Positions 1 to 11,043 of a DNA stretch of 64,000 nt are shown in pieces. Location of the stretch: assembly GCF_029784135.1 (NCBI RefSeq), contig NC_073746.1:253917994-253981993 (forward strand). Reading direction: 5' to 3'. The notes beneath the pieces were generated by a model, which saw only the letters and a list, made by a program, of their open reading frames with translations, was not told the DNA's origin and ran no database searches. A program made the translations under genes and the position numbers. This DNA comes from Toxorhynchites rutilus septentrionalis. Taxonomy: Eukaryota; Arthropoda; Insecta; Diptera; Culicidae. Numbering within the stretch: position 1 is the stretch's first letter; each line of letters starts with the position of its first letter.

Positions 1-400
1 TAATTTTTCGCAGCGTATTTGTACTTTGCAGATTTTGGAAAAAGGTTCGATTTTTCGGGAAATGGATAATCGGAAACAAATACTTGTTGAGCATTAACAT
101 TTTTCCACGGACAACAATCTAAATGAAAGCAATAGCATTCGTTTGAAAAAAAAGTCGGCCGGTAATAAATTAAAACTACATGAAAGAAGAAAGGTCACAT
201 CTCACCATAGGTGGATCAATTCAGGTTTATACTTGGAAGCTTTCATTCCTCTGTGCTTGTTAGTCCCGAAATGTAAATTTAATGCATTTATTAATGCCGT
301 ATATTAGCTTACTGAAGTGACCTTCAGTTCACAGTATGTTTGTAATTGCAATAAAAATTGCAGTCTTCGGCCAATACTCGATTTCCCGCAAAATGGAAGT
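1..400. other. Gene-free flank, nothing recognised
   Basis: AT-rich sequence with no convincing open frame, splice-bounded exon or repeat terminus that I can recognise. It abuts the Helitron-like remnant. Confidence 0.4.
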
Positions 401-580
401 TGGGGAAAAAATAATTCTTGAACATTGGGGTTCAAATTCTGTCTCGTTGATGGAAAATACGCCCTTGTCATTTTCAAGATGAACGGCTAAATTTATAGCT
501 GCTGGGTCATGTTCATGAATTGGGAAACCAAAGATACGCCAGGCCACTTCAATGGAGCTGATACAGAGCTAATTTTAGTT
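400..580 (-). mobile_element. Helitron-like transposase remnant
   Basis: Read on the minus strand, 575 down to 470 gives ISSIEVAWRIFGFPIHEHDP followed by AAINLAVHLEN. This pattern (I-S-S-x-E-x-x-W-R-I-x-x-F-P-I-H, then L-x-V-H-L-E-N) is typical of the conserved central part of Helitron Rep/helicase polyproteins in insects. Only about 35-60 residues remain. Downstream residues are diverged, upstream frames are stopped, and no Rep or helicase catalytic motif is present. I infer an old truncated Helitron fragment. A chance match is unlikely for the WRIFGFPIH block, but the family call rests on memory of the family pattern. Confidence 0.55.
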
Positions 581-1049
581 TGAAGTTTTTGTTTTAAAAG
601 CGTTTTTTCCACCCTAATATCCATTTTGCATATTTGCTCCACAGAAATGGAACACAGAGCTCAATGTTGTCTATGTCGAATTGCATCGCAAGGTTGACAC
701 ATTTGCATAACTTGATTGGACTTGAGTCGAACGGATTTCAGAATGCAAAATTGTAATCCGTACGGATAGCAATTGACTCTGACGCTGTTACGGCGTTGCT
801 CACGATAGCGTTTACAAGTGAATGTATTCTTCATCAAGCCACTTATGTTGATTAGATCGTAGGAATCGCAGTCGTTCACTCTCTACCTTCGCTTACATGT
901 CGATCATGATTTGTTGGTACAGCTCACGACATCATATAATGACATCATACGCTATAATTAAAATCCAGCGAGCGCACTACTTTATTTTATTCGTCTGATA
1001 TAGCTATTCATAAATATTATTTCAAAATGAGTAATGATGTTCATAATGA
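581..1049. other. Gene-free, nothing recognised
   Basis: No repeat terminus or exon recognised. A 72-codon minus-strand open frame (879-661) has no family features and may be further degraded Helitron-derived sequence. Confidence 0.35.
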
Positions 1050-1309
1050 ATGGAGTACCTGTAGCAGTAACATGTTGTCTAGTGTTTTTTGTTCATCTTG
1101 TTCTTTCAAGACGGTCGGGCATTTTTCGTCAAAGATATTTCTTCTGACTTGCATTGTAGTCGCACACATTCTAGAGCTTGCCACTCTGAATAAATTCAAG
1201 GCTTGTTGTTTGGTAGAGGAATCTCAACTAAGTACTACTAAAAAGGATGCAAGTAATACTACGATGAGAAGGTGAACGTTGAGAACGTTAGTGCTATTGA
1301 AGAAGAACA
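1050..1309 (+). mobile_element. Degenerate tRNA-derived SINE (family S1)
   Basis: This is a diverged copy of the SINE at 34299-34578. Shared blocks include GGTCGGGCATTTTTCGTC, the stretch around TCTCAACTAAGTACTA, and the end GTTAGTGCTATTGAAGAAGAA. The tRNA-like head (about 1055-1125) has lost good A and B boxes, so it is probably not transcribable by Pol III. An 82-codon open frame over it (1027-1275) is incidental. The GAA-rich 3' end recalls the Feilai-type SINEs of Aedes, which is a family-level inference. Confidence 0.7.
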
Positions 1310-1849
1310 TGGAGAAAGTCGTATGAAAGATGTGCGTTAACGATGGATTCAAGATTATTGTTCTTTCTTCGAATCACAATTTCTCGCGTCATTGTGCAGA
1401 CACCTTCTATGATTTTAGTAACGCTTGCGCACTGAATTTAGACACGTGCTCTCCAGCAGATGTTTTATCAGAATTGATGACAATAACGTGATTGCCATTT
1501 TGTAAACCGAGCTAGTGTGATTTGAAGTATTTCAATAATTCGTTGTGCTCATTCAAAAATACTTCCAGCTCGCGGGCGATATGCATGGCTTTAGACGAAG
1601 TGAAGTTACTTGCGAATGTGTGGATGAAAGTTCGATCTAGCGCCATCTGTTATTTAACAACATAAATAAATTCGTTCTGTTTGAAAAACGACCAACGGTT
1701 AAATTTTTTGAATATTGTTTATACAAAACTACCAAAATCGCGATTGAAAATAGGGTATGGGGTTTAAATTTCTGGTTATATGTATTGTTTGAGGCAAAAC
1801 TTAAGAAAAAAAATTTTTAAAAAAAATTTCTGCATAGAGGCACTCTAAT
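1310..1849. other. Gene-free, nothing recognised
   Basis: Ordinary AT-rich sequence between two repeats, with no supported gene or terminus. Confidence 0.35.
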
Positions 1850-2007
1850 CGGTATTAAATATTTAGTAATCGGTATCCTAGCGGTATCGTATATAGTTTA
1901 CAACCTATTCTCATGCTTACTAAGTTTTTTGTGCATAATTTCATCAAAATCGGTCGAGCCGTTTCGGAGGAGTTCGGTAACAAACACCGTGACACGAGAT
2001 TTTTATA
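1850..2007 (+). repeat. Probable retroelement 3' tail
   Basis: The stretch with TTCATCAAAATCGGTCGAGC, then GTTTCGGAGGAGTTCGGTAA, then CACCGTGACACGAGATTTTT resembles the conserved 3' end that many insect non-LTR elements carry before a short T/A-rich tail. The tail appears to resume after the mariner at 3113-3140 (TATATAGATTAG), so the mariner seems to have inserted into it. The class assignment is tentative. Confidence 0.35.
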
Positions 2008-2009
2008 TA

Positions 2010-3112
2010 TTAAGCTGTCAAAAAAGTCCTGCGGTATTTCCGCGAGGTGTCGTTGTAAGCGCGTAGTTCTAGTTGTATTCATTGTATCGAGTCATACTAT
2101 AGCTTGTTGGAAAGGTATTTTTGCGCGCTATAATATAGTCCTTGACAGTGTTTTGTTTGGTTAAGTCGTTCGTGAGTTATAGTGTCGCAAGTATGCAGCA
2201 AAATAAAGAGAAAATCCGACATATTTTACAGTACTACTATGACAAAGGCAAAAATGCATCGCAAGCTGCCAATAAAATTTGTGCAGTTTATGGACCCGAT
2301 ACAGTTTCCATTTCCACCGCACAACGATGGTTTCAACGTTTTCGTTCTGGTGCAGAGGTCGTCGAAGATGCGCCACGCTCCGGAAGGCCTGTCGTCGAAA
2401 ATTGCGACAAAATCGCTGAATTAGCCGAGAAAGACTGGCATAGTAGAAGCCGTAGCATCGGCCAAGAGCTGGGGATAAGTCATCAAACCGTTATTAACCA
2501 TTTGAAGAAGCTTGGATTCACAAAGAAGCTCGATGTATGGGTGCCACACACGTTGACGCAAAAAAACATCGTTGACCGTATCGACGCATGTGAATCGCTA
2601 CTGAATCGCAACAAAATCGACCCGTTTCTGAAGCGGATGGTGACTGGCGATGAAAAGTGGATCACTTACGTGGTCGAAGCCCGCTGAAGCGGCTCAGAAT
2701 AATCTATTATGAGCTGCTTCCCTATGGCCTAACGCTCAATTCGGACCTGTAGGCCACACACTTCTTTGGTGACGCGCCAGAAGCTCCGGGAGCTCGGATG
2801 GGAGGTTCTTTTACATCCGCCGTATAGTCCGGACCTTGCACCAAGTGACTACCACCTGTTTTTGTCCATGGCGAACGAGCTAGGTAGTCAGAAGTTAGCC
2901 ACAAAAGAGGCCTGTGAAAATTGGCTATCCGAGTTTTTTTTTCAATATGGAAGCGAGCTTCTATGACAGGGGTATTATGAAGATGGCATCTCGTTGGGAA
3001 CAAGTCATCGAACAAAACGGCGCATATTTGACTTGAAACAGATGATTGTAACTTATTTTATGAACAAATGAACATTTAAAAAAAATACCGCAGGACTTTT
3101 TTGACAGCCTAA
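2010..3112 (+). mobile_element. Mariner (DD34D) copy 1, deleted
   Basis: A Tc1/mariner transposon. It has ~30-bp terminal inverted repeats: 5' TTAAGCTGTCAAAAAAGTCC, and 3' the inverse of TTAGGCTGTCAAAAAAGTCC. They are flanked by TA at 2008-2009 and 3113-3114. It is the same family as 11044-12329 and 28654-29941 but only 1103 bp, because at least three internal deletions removed most of the central catalytic region. It could be moved only in trans if the termini still bind transposase. Confidence 0.93.
2193..3036 (+). pseudogene. Mariner transposase pseudogene, copy 1
   Basis: The start is taken at the ATG of MQQNKEKIRH (2193) because all three copies share it. The paired helix-turn-helix region and the first catalytic aspartate (VTGDEKW, about 2645) are intact. 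After KWITY the sequence has deletions of about 23 bp, about 85 bp and a longer block, so the second aspartate motif (HQDNARPH) is gone and the frame is lost. A second open piece (2766-2966) carries HPPYSPDLAPSDYH with the third aspartate. It then shifts in a T9 run (2934-2942) where copy 2 has T7CC. The final residues GAYLT are recoverable in another frame. Non-functional. Confidence 0.92.
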
Positions 3113-3977
3113 TATATAGATTAGTTAAAAAAAATAAAAGTAGTCTACATAAGTTTGAGCGTCGCGCGCGTAACACAGATATAAAGGATATTAAATTGAA
3201 AGTTTTCTAAGTGCCGGTCTAGAAATTTTTCGGTAAGGAAATTTTCTCGATTTCTCTGGATGAGGATATTCATAGTCAATCCAATACAAGGCTGGCGGTT
3301 GGGCTTGTGCTCTGGTGGATCACTCGGCTGTTAGGGCCTCGTCGGGACCGTATCGGCTCTGTTGCGGACATGACTGAGTATTGGCTTGTCATTTAACATT
3401 GCAATTTTTTTGAACTTATATCTGTAAATAAAATTAGTTCGTTGTTTTTTTGTTTGCCTAACTGATTTCAATGCTGAAAAAAATAACTAAATTATCTTTT
3501 AGATAACTCGTCTTGCTCAAATCTCTGTAGGGGAAGGAGGCGGGCCATCATCATCATCATCCTCCTAATGCTATCGTCTTTAGGTCCCTTGTGATTTTCT
3601 TATAATCTTTTAAATATATTGACTACGACAGAACATCGTTTCGCTTCAACTAAAACACTCAAACTGTAATAATCCGTTGGTGCAAAAAGTGTTAAACAAT
3701 TTATTGCGAATGAGTTGGGACAGAGGTCCCACACTACTAAACATAGGATGAGTGAGAATGTAAATAAACCATACAATTGAAAATAGTATTTGGCTCCTTT
3801 AAACTTATGTAACTGAGTCTGTATAGATAAACAAGAAAAAAGTTGTGACAGAGTGATAAGATAAGATTTGATTAAATTTCTGTGATTAATAGTAGTGCGC
3901 TGTTAAAGAAAGCTTTTCAGCATATTTTTATTGCTGGACTGTAATAGGCATATAATATTATAAATAATATATTTCAG
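3113..3977. other. Intron or intergenic, nothing recognised
   Basis: AT-rich sequence with a short CATCATCATCATCAT run near 3549-3563. The last ~20 bases (TATAATATTATAAATAATAT then ATTTCAG) form the polypyrimidine-poor acceptor region of the exon at 3978. Confidence 0.4.
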
Positions 3978-4304
3978 GTTACTGTTCAGAAGGAGCCGAT
4001 CGTGACCGTTCGATGAGTGGCGATTCCGTTGGCCTTCGTTTCCGCGGACCCCGTCGGCCCTTCACGAGTCACCAAAGCTCCGAGCAGGAAACGCTCTCTT
4101 GGATTCCAGAGCAGGTTGGTACGGTAATTATTCATGATACACACCAATCCGATAACCAAGAGGAAAAGCAGTCCTCGCCGAAGGCGGATGGCAGCTCCAT
4201 ACAAAGTAAATCTCAGCAACAAATTCACCCTCAGCCTCAGGATGATTCCTATCTAGCGATACCGAAACCGATGGCTGGATCCAGTAGTTCCGACACCCTT
4301 ACAG
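3978..4304 (+). CDS. Exon A, Ser/Pro-rich host protein
   Basis: An internal exon candidate of 327 nt. Acceptor TTTCAG ends at 3977 and donor ACAG|GTAGTT is at 4304/4305. Reading begins with two bases completing a codon, then YCSEGADRDRSMSGDSVGLR and continues open to DTLTG. Composition is Ser/Pro/Gln/Asp-rich with short basic patches (RFRGPRRP), suggesting a disordered, phosphorylatable region with no catalytic fold. The exon both starts and ends in phase 1. The ATG at 4013 is probably internal because the frame is open to the acceptor. The opposite strand is also open for 80 codons, but without splice logic. I do not recognise the gene. Confidence 0.72.
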
Positions 4305-4365
4305 GTAGTTGCAATTATGGTTGATAATCACTAGCTAGGTACAGTAATGATTTGTATATTTGCAG
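4305..4365 (+). other. 61-nt intron between exons A and B
   Basis: A GT (GTAGTT) to AG (TATTTGCAG) intron of 61 nt, a normal minimal size in flies and mosquitoes. It interrupts the codon after its first base. The split codon G|AA reads as Glu and joins TLT-E-TAMSG. The intron contains an in-frame stop (TGATAATCA region), so read-through would terminate. Confidence 0.72.
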
Positions 4366-4967
4366 AAACAGCAATGAGTGGACCATCTTCGCCATCCAAT
4401 CTGAGCAGTGTGACACTAGTGGGTTCGACTGGGTCTGGTGGGCAAGATAAATCCGGTGATCAAACACCAACCGATGGTACATTCAATTATGGTAGAGCAC
4501 CGACTGCGCCGCTTCCAGAACGAATCCATCCGAGAGGAAAGAAGGATATAACGCCCAAAATTCGCACGACGGGTACTTCTAATCAGACGCAAGAACATGG
4601 TGGTGTAGAACACCATCAGCCACAATCACCAGCGCTACAGCAAGAACTAATTGAAATACCTCAACATCCGCCAACCGTAACCACTTCCCCGTGCCAGAGT
4701 CCCTCCAGTGTTCAGTCCCAAACCGTACACCACAATGGACACGATACCCCGAAAATAATAACTCAAACCTACCGGGGTACAGCAGCCACAACAACGGTCA
4801 CGATAACGACGCCTACATCGACGCATGGCCAAAGTATGTCTCCGCCTCAGCTTCTTCCAGCGGACCGGAGACCAAGCGTTGGACACAACATTGCCATCCC
4901 ACATGCGGCTCTTAGTCAGCATCGTCACAGCTTGCAATTGAATGGCGACGGAAGTTTATGTGGCAAG
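4366..4967 (+). CDS. Exon B, Ser/Thr/Pro/Gln/His-rich host protein
   Basis: A 602-nt exon. Acceptor TTTGCAG ends at 4365 and donor GGCAAG|GTAGTC is at 4967/4968. About 200 codons are open, from ETAMSGPSSPSNLSSVTLVG to GDGSLCGK. The protein is low-complexity: Ser/Thr-Pro pairs, Gln- and His-containing runs (EHHQPQSPALQQELIEIPQH) and a Thr-rich patch (TTTVTITTPTSTHG). Read-through beyond 4967 stops at 5049 in unlike sequence, supporting the donor. The exon begins in phase 1, matching exon A, and ends in phase 0. A disordered linker region of a large protein is the best description. No domain was recognised. Confidence 0.75.
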
Positions 4968-6600
4968 GTAGTCTATTTCCACACATTTCTTGCACCGAAT
5001 ATCCGCCTCCTTTCAATGAATTTCTATTGGTTTGTGCATTGGACACGATAGTTCTATTCTTTCCTGTACATCTATTATTATAGCATAGCGATTGCAACGG
5101 AATACTGGAAGAATGATCTAATTTACATTACATTTCCATCCAATTCAATAAAATATACACTCCCCATGCTTAACTGCCCCATCGTTATTCAATAGCATTC
5201 CATATTTCATCAATAAACAATTCGTATGCTCGTTATGTGCTGGAAATTCAATTCACCACATTTCTCGTTCTCGGGCGATGGGTAGAGATGTGATAGGTTT
5301 ACTCTAACTGAGCCACCAGATTTTAAGCAGAACCGTGAAAATCAACATTCACCGTGCAATAGTCCCGACCAGTAGCATAGTTTACGAGGTGGAATCTCAC
5401 AAACCCCACTAACGATATTCGATCAAAACTCAATAAGAGGTAGTTAACAGGATATACTCAACAATAGTGAGACCCAAAATAACATTCGTTTTGTTCATAT
5501 GGTGGTTTTTAACTACACAATAATAAGCTTAACCTTTTGAGTACAGGGCAAATTTAGCGAACATATGCAAAAAATGCGGATGAGTTTGGGCTTTAAATAT
5601 ACCCAAAAATACTAATAAATCTAGATAACTGATTAGGTCACAAAAGTTGTGTTGAAGGAAAAAAACATGAAAAGTGGTATTTAGAAATTTTATCAACATA
5701 ATTTATTCTCATATACTCGACAAAAAATTAGAGGAACGAAAATTTGAAGTGATTTTTGACATGCTGTAACCGAAAACTAACTGTAACTGTAAAAAATTAA
5801 CGCATGCAGATGGGATGTACATCATTTAAAGCTCCAACTTTTAGGTGTAAGAATTTTTTACGTACATATTTTTATCTTGATGTGTGTGTATATGAGAAAC
5901 GTAAAGAATTTTGTATTTCTGGTCAGAGTTGCAAACATTCCAGTTTTTCCTGGATATTGCCCAGATTCTTAAAGACTATAGAGATCCGTCATTCGCAGGT
6001 GGAGTTTTTTTTAATACACATTCTTCGTAAATGCGAAAAACATAACAACAAAGTAGTCAAAACAAACACTACAGAAATGTAAAAATTCGAATAAAGGAAA
6101 AAAAAAACAATGGCCATGCACCTTTATTGTCGAGCAATAAATACGATATTTTTCAAGTTTTATCCAAATTAACCCTATTTTTCAGAGGTTCTAGGAGAAA
6201 AGATCCTAAAATATTGTTTCACGGTAATGTTCGAGTGGTGGGAAACGTTATTTTGATTTGCTCGAACGGTTGATGAATGGTTTATTTCGCTATTCTATGA
6301 ACTACATATAAATACTACACGAAGCTTCGAAGGAAGTCCTTTTTCTCAAGCATTGGAATAGGTAAAAAAATCATTTTAGATAAATCAAAACCAAACTTCT
6401 TAAAATAACGATTTTACAGGATCCAGTTTTCTTTCAGTTTTTTCAAGAGCAATTTTCCAGTTTTTTGTAAAATATTAATGGCAAACCTGCCAGCAACTGA
6501 AATAAAAACAAAAGATAAAGCAATATAAAATAGAGTTGAATATTCTCCCCACCAGTGCAATTATTTCAATAATTTAAATTTATCACTTACGAAAGAATTT
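4968..6600. other. Intron B-C, proximal part
   Basis: AT-rich sequence with no recognised element. The frame at 5804-6082 (92 codons) has the Lys/Phe/Asn-rich composition of random AT-rich DNA. Poly-A runs occur near 6095-6105. Confidence 0.45.
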
Positions 6601-6659
6601 AATTTTCCGTACATACGTAATATCGCTTCTCTGTTAATTCACAATCTGAAATATAATCA

Positions 6660-8740
6660 TCAGCGAATTAAATTTTTCAATTAAACTGGTGATTTGGTTT
6701 GGGGGCACTTTTTACTCCCTTACTCAGCCAGACCCGTTGGAAATACAAAAAAAAAATTGTGCCGCGAAACACTGAAAAACATATGAAAAAAATCACATAC
6801 ATCTAGAAAAGCCGTAGAAACACATTTAAATATGAATTAGAGTAGTACTGAATCTCTAAATAAAAAAAAATCAAAACTTCAATATAATTTTTCTTTATAC
6901 ACCGTAGTAAGATGCAAATTCAGTATTTTTTTTCAAATTTTTATCTCGAAGCCTTTGAGGAATAAACGAAAAAGTACGTTTTTCACTATAGATCCTATGT
7001 TAAACCACATAGGGGTTCAATTAACCCGCAAAATTTCTTATTCAAAATCCTATACAATATTTGCCATACAGCTGGTGATTTTGTTTGGGGGCTCTTTTTA
7101 CTCCCTTACCTAGCCAGTCTTTTTGGCATGTGAAGGTTTTAGGAGGCATTAAATGTTTCTAAATGTTTCATACTCTCTAAGGGAACTAATCAAGCAAATG
7201 GAATCATGTGGAAGTTTTAGGGGGCAATGGTAGTTCGAAACTCCTCCCCTCTCTCCAAATTTTGGAAAACTCTGAAGGAAAATGGGAATATTCGGAAAAT
7301 TTAATTCGCGTATGTTCTACAATTACATCGTATCAAGCGTTGTTAGTCCGTTTGATGTTTGCGCTAATGAAGATGATCTTTGTTCGGGATTGGAAATGGA
7401 TGAAAAAACGCACTTTTATATGATATAACTTTTTAAATAGAAACGGATCGCTAAATGTGTTTGTAAGCGCAAAACTCGAGTAAGGAATCGTCCGATTCAA
7501 GGTGTCTTAATTTTATTATATCTTCTGTAATCAATCAATGAACAGTTCTACGGAATGGCGTAGTTGCTTCAATATCCAACATCCATGTCACTACACACAC
7601 CGCACCGATCAGCAGGCCATTGGATAAGACCAATATTGCTCGACAAGACCAATTATGTCGTGAAAAAGACGCTCCAGGAAGCAAGAACCATTGACCTGTA
7701 GCATGCATCAAGTCGAATAGATGGAATTCCGCCTTAAGATAAAGATTATTTTTTTTTAAGAAAGGGCCTGGCTGGGTAAGAAAGCAGAAAGTGCCTTCAA
7801 ATCAACCGAGCTATGGCAAATATTGTATAGCGTACCAAATAAGAAATTTTGACTATGTGATTCATCAGAGGATCTATAGTGAAGAACGTATTTCTCAATT
7901 TGTTGCACGGCATCCTCGATAGCTTTGAGATAAAAATTTGAGAAAAATACTGAAAGTGCGAAAATTTCATCAACAATTTAAGTACTTAAAAATCTTGAAA
8001 TTTCTGATTTGATACCTTATACAACATTCTCCATAGACATATGGCTTAATATAGGCCTCATATGGTTTGGAGTCACTTTTCACTAACTCATGAACACAAT
8101 ACAATGAGATATTTTAGGAAAATAAAAGAAATATTAGAAAAAAAAACTAAACAGAAAAAAAACATTTTTGAGATCATTAGATATTCTTGTATCGCGCAGC
8201 TTGCGAAATATTCTGAAAAAAGATCACAAATATCAGAAATCACATACCCCAACAAATTAACATACATATAAATATAACATGAAATAGGTCTCAAATTTCT
8301 GAAAAAAAATCAAAGTTTTGAAATATAATTTTTTTTTCTACCGCGCAACACCGTTAAAATTCTCAAAAAAATCGCACATATCTAGAAGAGGCGTAGAAAC
8401 ATATTTAAATACGAATTTGTGTGGTACTGTATCTCTAAATCTCTCAAAGAATTTTTTTTAATAATTCAAGAATTTTTCAGAACTTAAATTTTTAATGAAT
8501 AATTTTAATTGATAAAATTTCTCGATACATAGTAAGATGCACTTTCAATTTTTTTTTAAATTTTTATCTCGAAGCTATTGAGAATGACTTGCAACAAATT
8601 GAAAAATACGTTTTTTACCTCTTGGAGGTTCAAAAAAATAGTCAAAATTTCTTCTTTGGTACCCTATACAATATTTTCCATAGAGCGGGTGATTTGGTTT
8701 GGGACACTGTTTACTTCCTTACCCAACCAGGGGTAGGGGT
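6660..8740. repeat. Repeat family R1, direct and inverted units
   Basis: The block GGTGATTTGGTTTGGG followed by a CTTTTTACTCCCTTAC-like run recurs near 6690-6745, 7072-7112 and 8690-8735, and in weaker form near 8040-8090. Its inverse complement is at 7768-7830 (CTGGCTGGGTAAGAAAGCAG). Upstream of each lies a shared stretch (TCTAGAARAGSCGTAGAAAC, TTTTTATCTCGAAGC, ATACAATATTTGCCATA). I read this as four to five partial units of one interspersed element, at least one reversed. There is no coding capacity. The 120-codon frame at 8589-8951 spans a unit and is not a gene. Confidence 0.6.
7113..7500 (+). repeat. Repeat family H fragment
   Basis: Matches the array at 62960-64000. Shared blocks are AACTAATCAAGCAAATGGAA, GTTTTAGGGGGCAA, TTCTACAATTACAT, TTGTTAGTCCGTTTGATGTT and GATCTTTGTTC. 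The 71-codon frame at 7208-7423 is an accident of the repeat, since the equivalent frame at 63583-63786 differs. It lies between two R1 units, so H and R1 may be parts of one composite element. Confidence 0.6.
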
Positions 8741-9017
8741 CGATGGTATCACTTCATTCTGGAAAAAGGGTCTCTTGCCAATAATGTTAGAGAATCCCTG
8801 CTCTACACGAATAAAACTATGGTTTAATTCAGTTAGACTCTGGAGTCACTGTTCATTTCAAAGCAGCGGAAATCTGAAATCTTTCAATAGCAGATTGTTT
8901 GGAAAATCGGGATTCTTTGATTACGACATCGCAAAAAAAACACAACTCTAACAAAAGTACCATCCGGATACTCCGTATGCGAGACGGTTGTTATTATTGT
9001 TATTGTATTTCTAACAG

Positions 9018-9243
9018 GACGTTGGTGAACAAAAGAAGCGAAAGTTGTATAACAAGATCTTGACGAAATACGAAGTATGCATGCTGAAAAATACGTACTG
9101 TCAGAGGAGATGTCCCCAGCAAATTAAAGTTCCTTTTCGCTAATAAATTTGCCAGGAAGCTCTTGATCTTACGTATCTATCTGTTTATCATGGCTCACAA
9201 AGGTCCGTTGATGTTTTGGCCTGATTTGGCAAGCTGACACTAT
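9018..9243 (+). pseudogene. DD37E-type transposase fossil, 5' half
   Basis: Frames give KKRKLYNKILTKYEVCMLKN, then LANKFARKLLILRIYLFIMA, and finally GPLMFWPDLAS. This follows the DD37E order: Arg-rich KLY..MLTK, a lost MDDETY block, then FWPDLAS-HY with the second catalytic aspartate. The match stops exactly where a hAT-like terminus (CAGGGCTGCCAAC) begins at 9244 and resumes at 12571. The sequence is heavily mutated. Confidence 0.7.
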
Positions 9244-9763
9244 CAGGGCTGCCAACTGTAATTTTAAAAAAATCAGGAAGAATGAAAATTAAAATCAGGA
9301 TAGCTTACATCAGGTTGTCGGGAAAGTTCGTGCCGATTTGTGGTAAACTTACATATATTCAATTTTATTCTACTATTTTTCGCCATCTTCCATGCAGAAT
9401 ATAACATTATATAATCCCAGAAAATGTTTGTTTTCTCGTATTTTTATGCTGTCCATAGAGCTAAAGTTCTAGCCATTTAGAGAATTTTGCAGGGATCTTT
9501 TGATCGCTTATACATTAAAAAAAACCTTCAACAGCACTACATTGATTTGCAGAGAAATCAATATTCAAAAAAAAAAGTTTAATTCGTCGTCTACACTTTG
9601 GAATAAATTTTTATTCATTAAATGTGGAAAGCATATCAATTGATGAATTGAATGTTGTTTTTTTATTTTGATGTTATTTGATTCGAAAAATTGATGTTAT
9701 TTGAATTCGATAATTGGTTCGTTATTTGATTCGGTTATTTGATTCGATAATAATTGAACATTC

Positions 9764-10727
9764 ATATATACAGCCATTCCATGTCAAACCGATATAGTGG
9801 TTCTTAGATTTTCGTGGGAAGTGAAAATTTTGTTCTTTGTCGCAAACCTTCAGACCCATATATATATATATTTTTTTTTTTAGGGTGACCATTTCCATTT
9901 TGGGGTGGTCCGAAAAATCAGATTTTTTCCACTTTTTTCAAAAAAAAAAACTTTTTTAAAAAATTCATAACTTTTGAACTACTGAACCGATTTAAAAGAT
10001 CTACATATCAAATTAAAGTCAATCAGCTGATTCTTTTTGAAAAATACCAGAGTTGCACAAAATTTTAATTTTGGTTTCGTTATTAATGATTGTATTTGTT
10101 TTTTACAGTTGGAAAGCTGATTTTTACATAATCTATCTCGGAACCAAAGGGGCGTTTTTTTTTGTTTTTAAGTTATGATTTTTCTAAGTTTACCGTAATT
10201 ATTTCGTAATTATTCATTGTATTTATTTTCTATAGGTTACTTGTTTCGGGAACTAGGGCGCTATATTTTTTTATATTTTTTCTGAAAAGCTGAGGGTTTT
10301 TCACAAAACATATCTCGAAACCAGGGAGGCGTTTTTTTGTCTTTTTTGAGTTATGAGTTATGGTCCCGAGACTATGAAAACCAATAAAAAACGAATACAA
10401 TTAATAATAACGAGAGCAGCATGCAAATTTTCTGCATGCATAGTATTTTTTTCAAAAGAGACCAGATGATTGACTTTAATTTGATATGTCGATCATCTGA
10501 ATCGGTCTAGTAGTTCAGAAGTTATGATTCATTTTTGGCAAAATGCGAAAAAAAGGTTTTTTTTGGGCTACCCTAAAATGGAAATGGTCACCCTACTGAA
10601 AAAATACTACTGAAAAAAACTAAAAAAATATGGGTCTAATGTTTTGCGATAAAGAACAAAACTACCACTTCTCGCGAAAATCTGAGAACCACTATATCGG
10701 TTTGGCATGGAATGGCTGTATATATAG
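9764..10727. mobile_element. Foldback element F, copy 1
   Basis: A near-complete palindrome of about 960 bp. The left arm starts TATATACAGCCATTCCATGT and the right arm ends with its inverse (GGAATGGCTGTATATATA). Arms of roughly 450 bp pair through CCGATATAGTGGTTCT, GGGTGACCATTTCCATTTT and ATCAAATTAAAGTCAATCA. No open frame. It is flanked by TATA-type sequence as for a TA-targeting foldback MITE. Other copies start at 23821, 45545, 46452 and 47949. The transcript would fold into long double-stranded RNA. Confidence 0.85.
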
Positions 10728-10934
10728 AATTTGCGACTAATCGAACATACATATCATACAAAGTAATGTTGTTCCTCAAGCTTAATCTCGTTATTATTTA
10801 TTAAATTCGTCAAATATTCTGGTTTCATGAAATTATCTAGCACTGTTTTGTAAATTCAAAAAAGTTTGTAAGTTCAAAATATGATTCGGAATTTTCACTC
10901 TGGAAAAGCTTATTCTGTCGATTCGCAACAATCA

Positions 10935-10992
10935 TAACTAACTAACTAACTAAACTAAAACTAAATAACTAAACTAAAACTAAATAACTAAA
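10935..10992. repeat. Simple repeat (CTAA/CTAAA)n
   Basis: Short tandem tract of AACTAACTAACTAAACTAAA type, about 58 bp. Confidence 0.9.
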
Positions 10993-11043
10993 AATTTTCT
11001 AGAGCTTTGTACCAGGAGAATTTAATTTAACGTCAGCATTATA

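Noticed and set aside
2161..2376. 71-codon reverse frame, also at 11195-11410
   Set aside because: Antisense shadow of the mariner HTH region.
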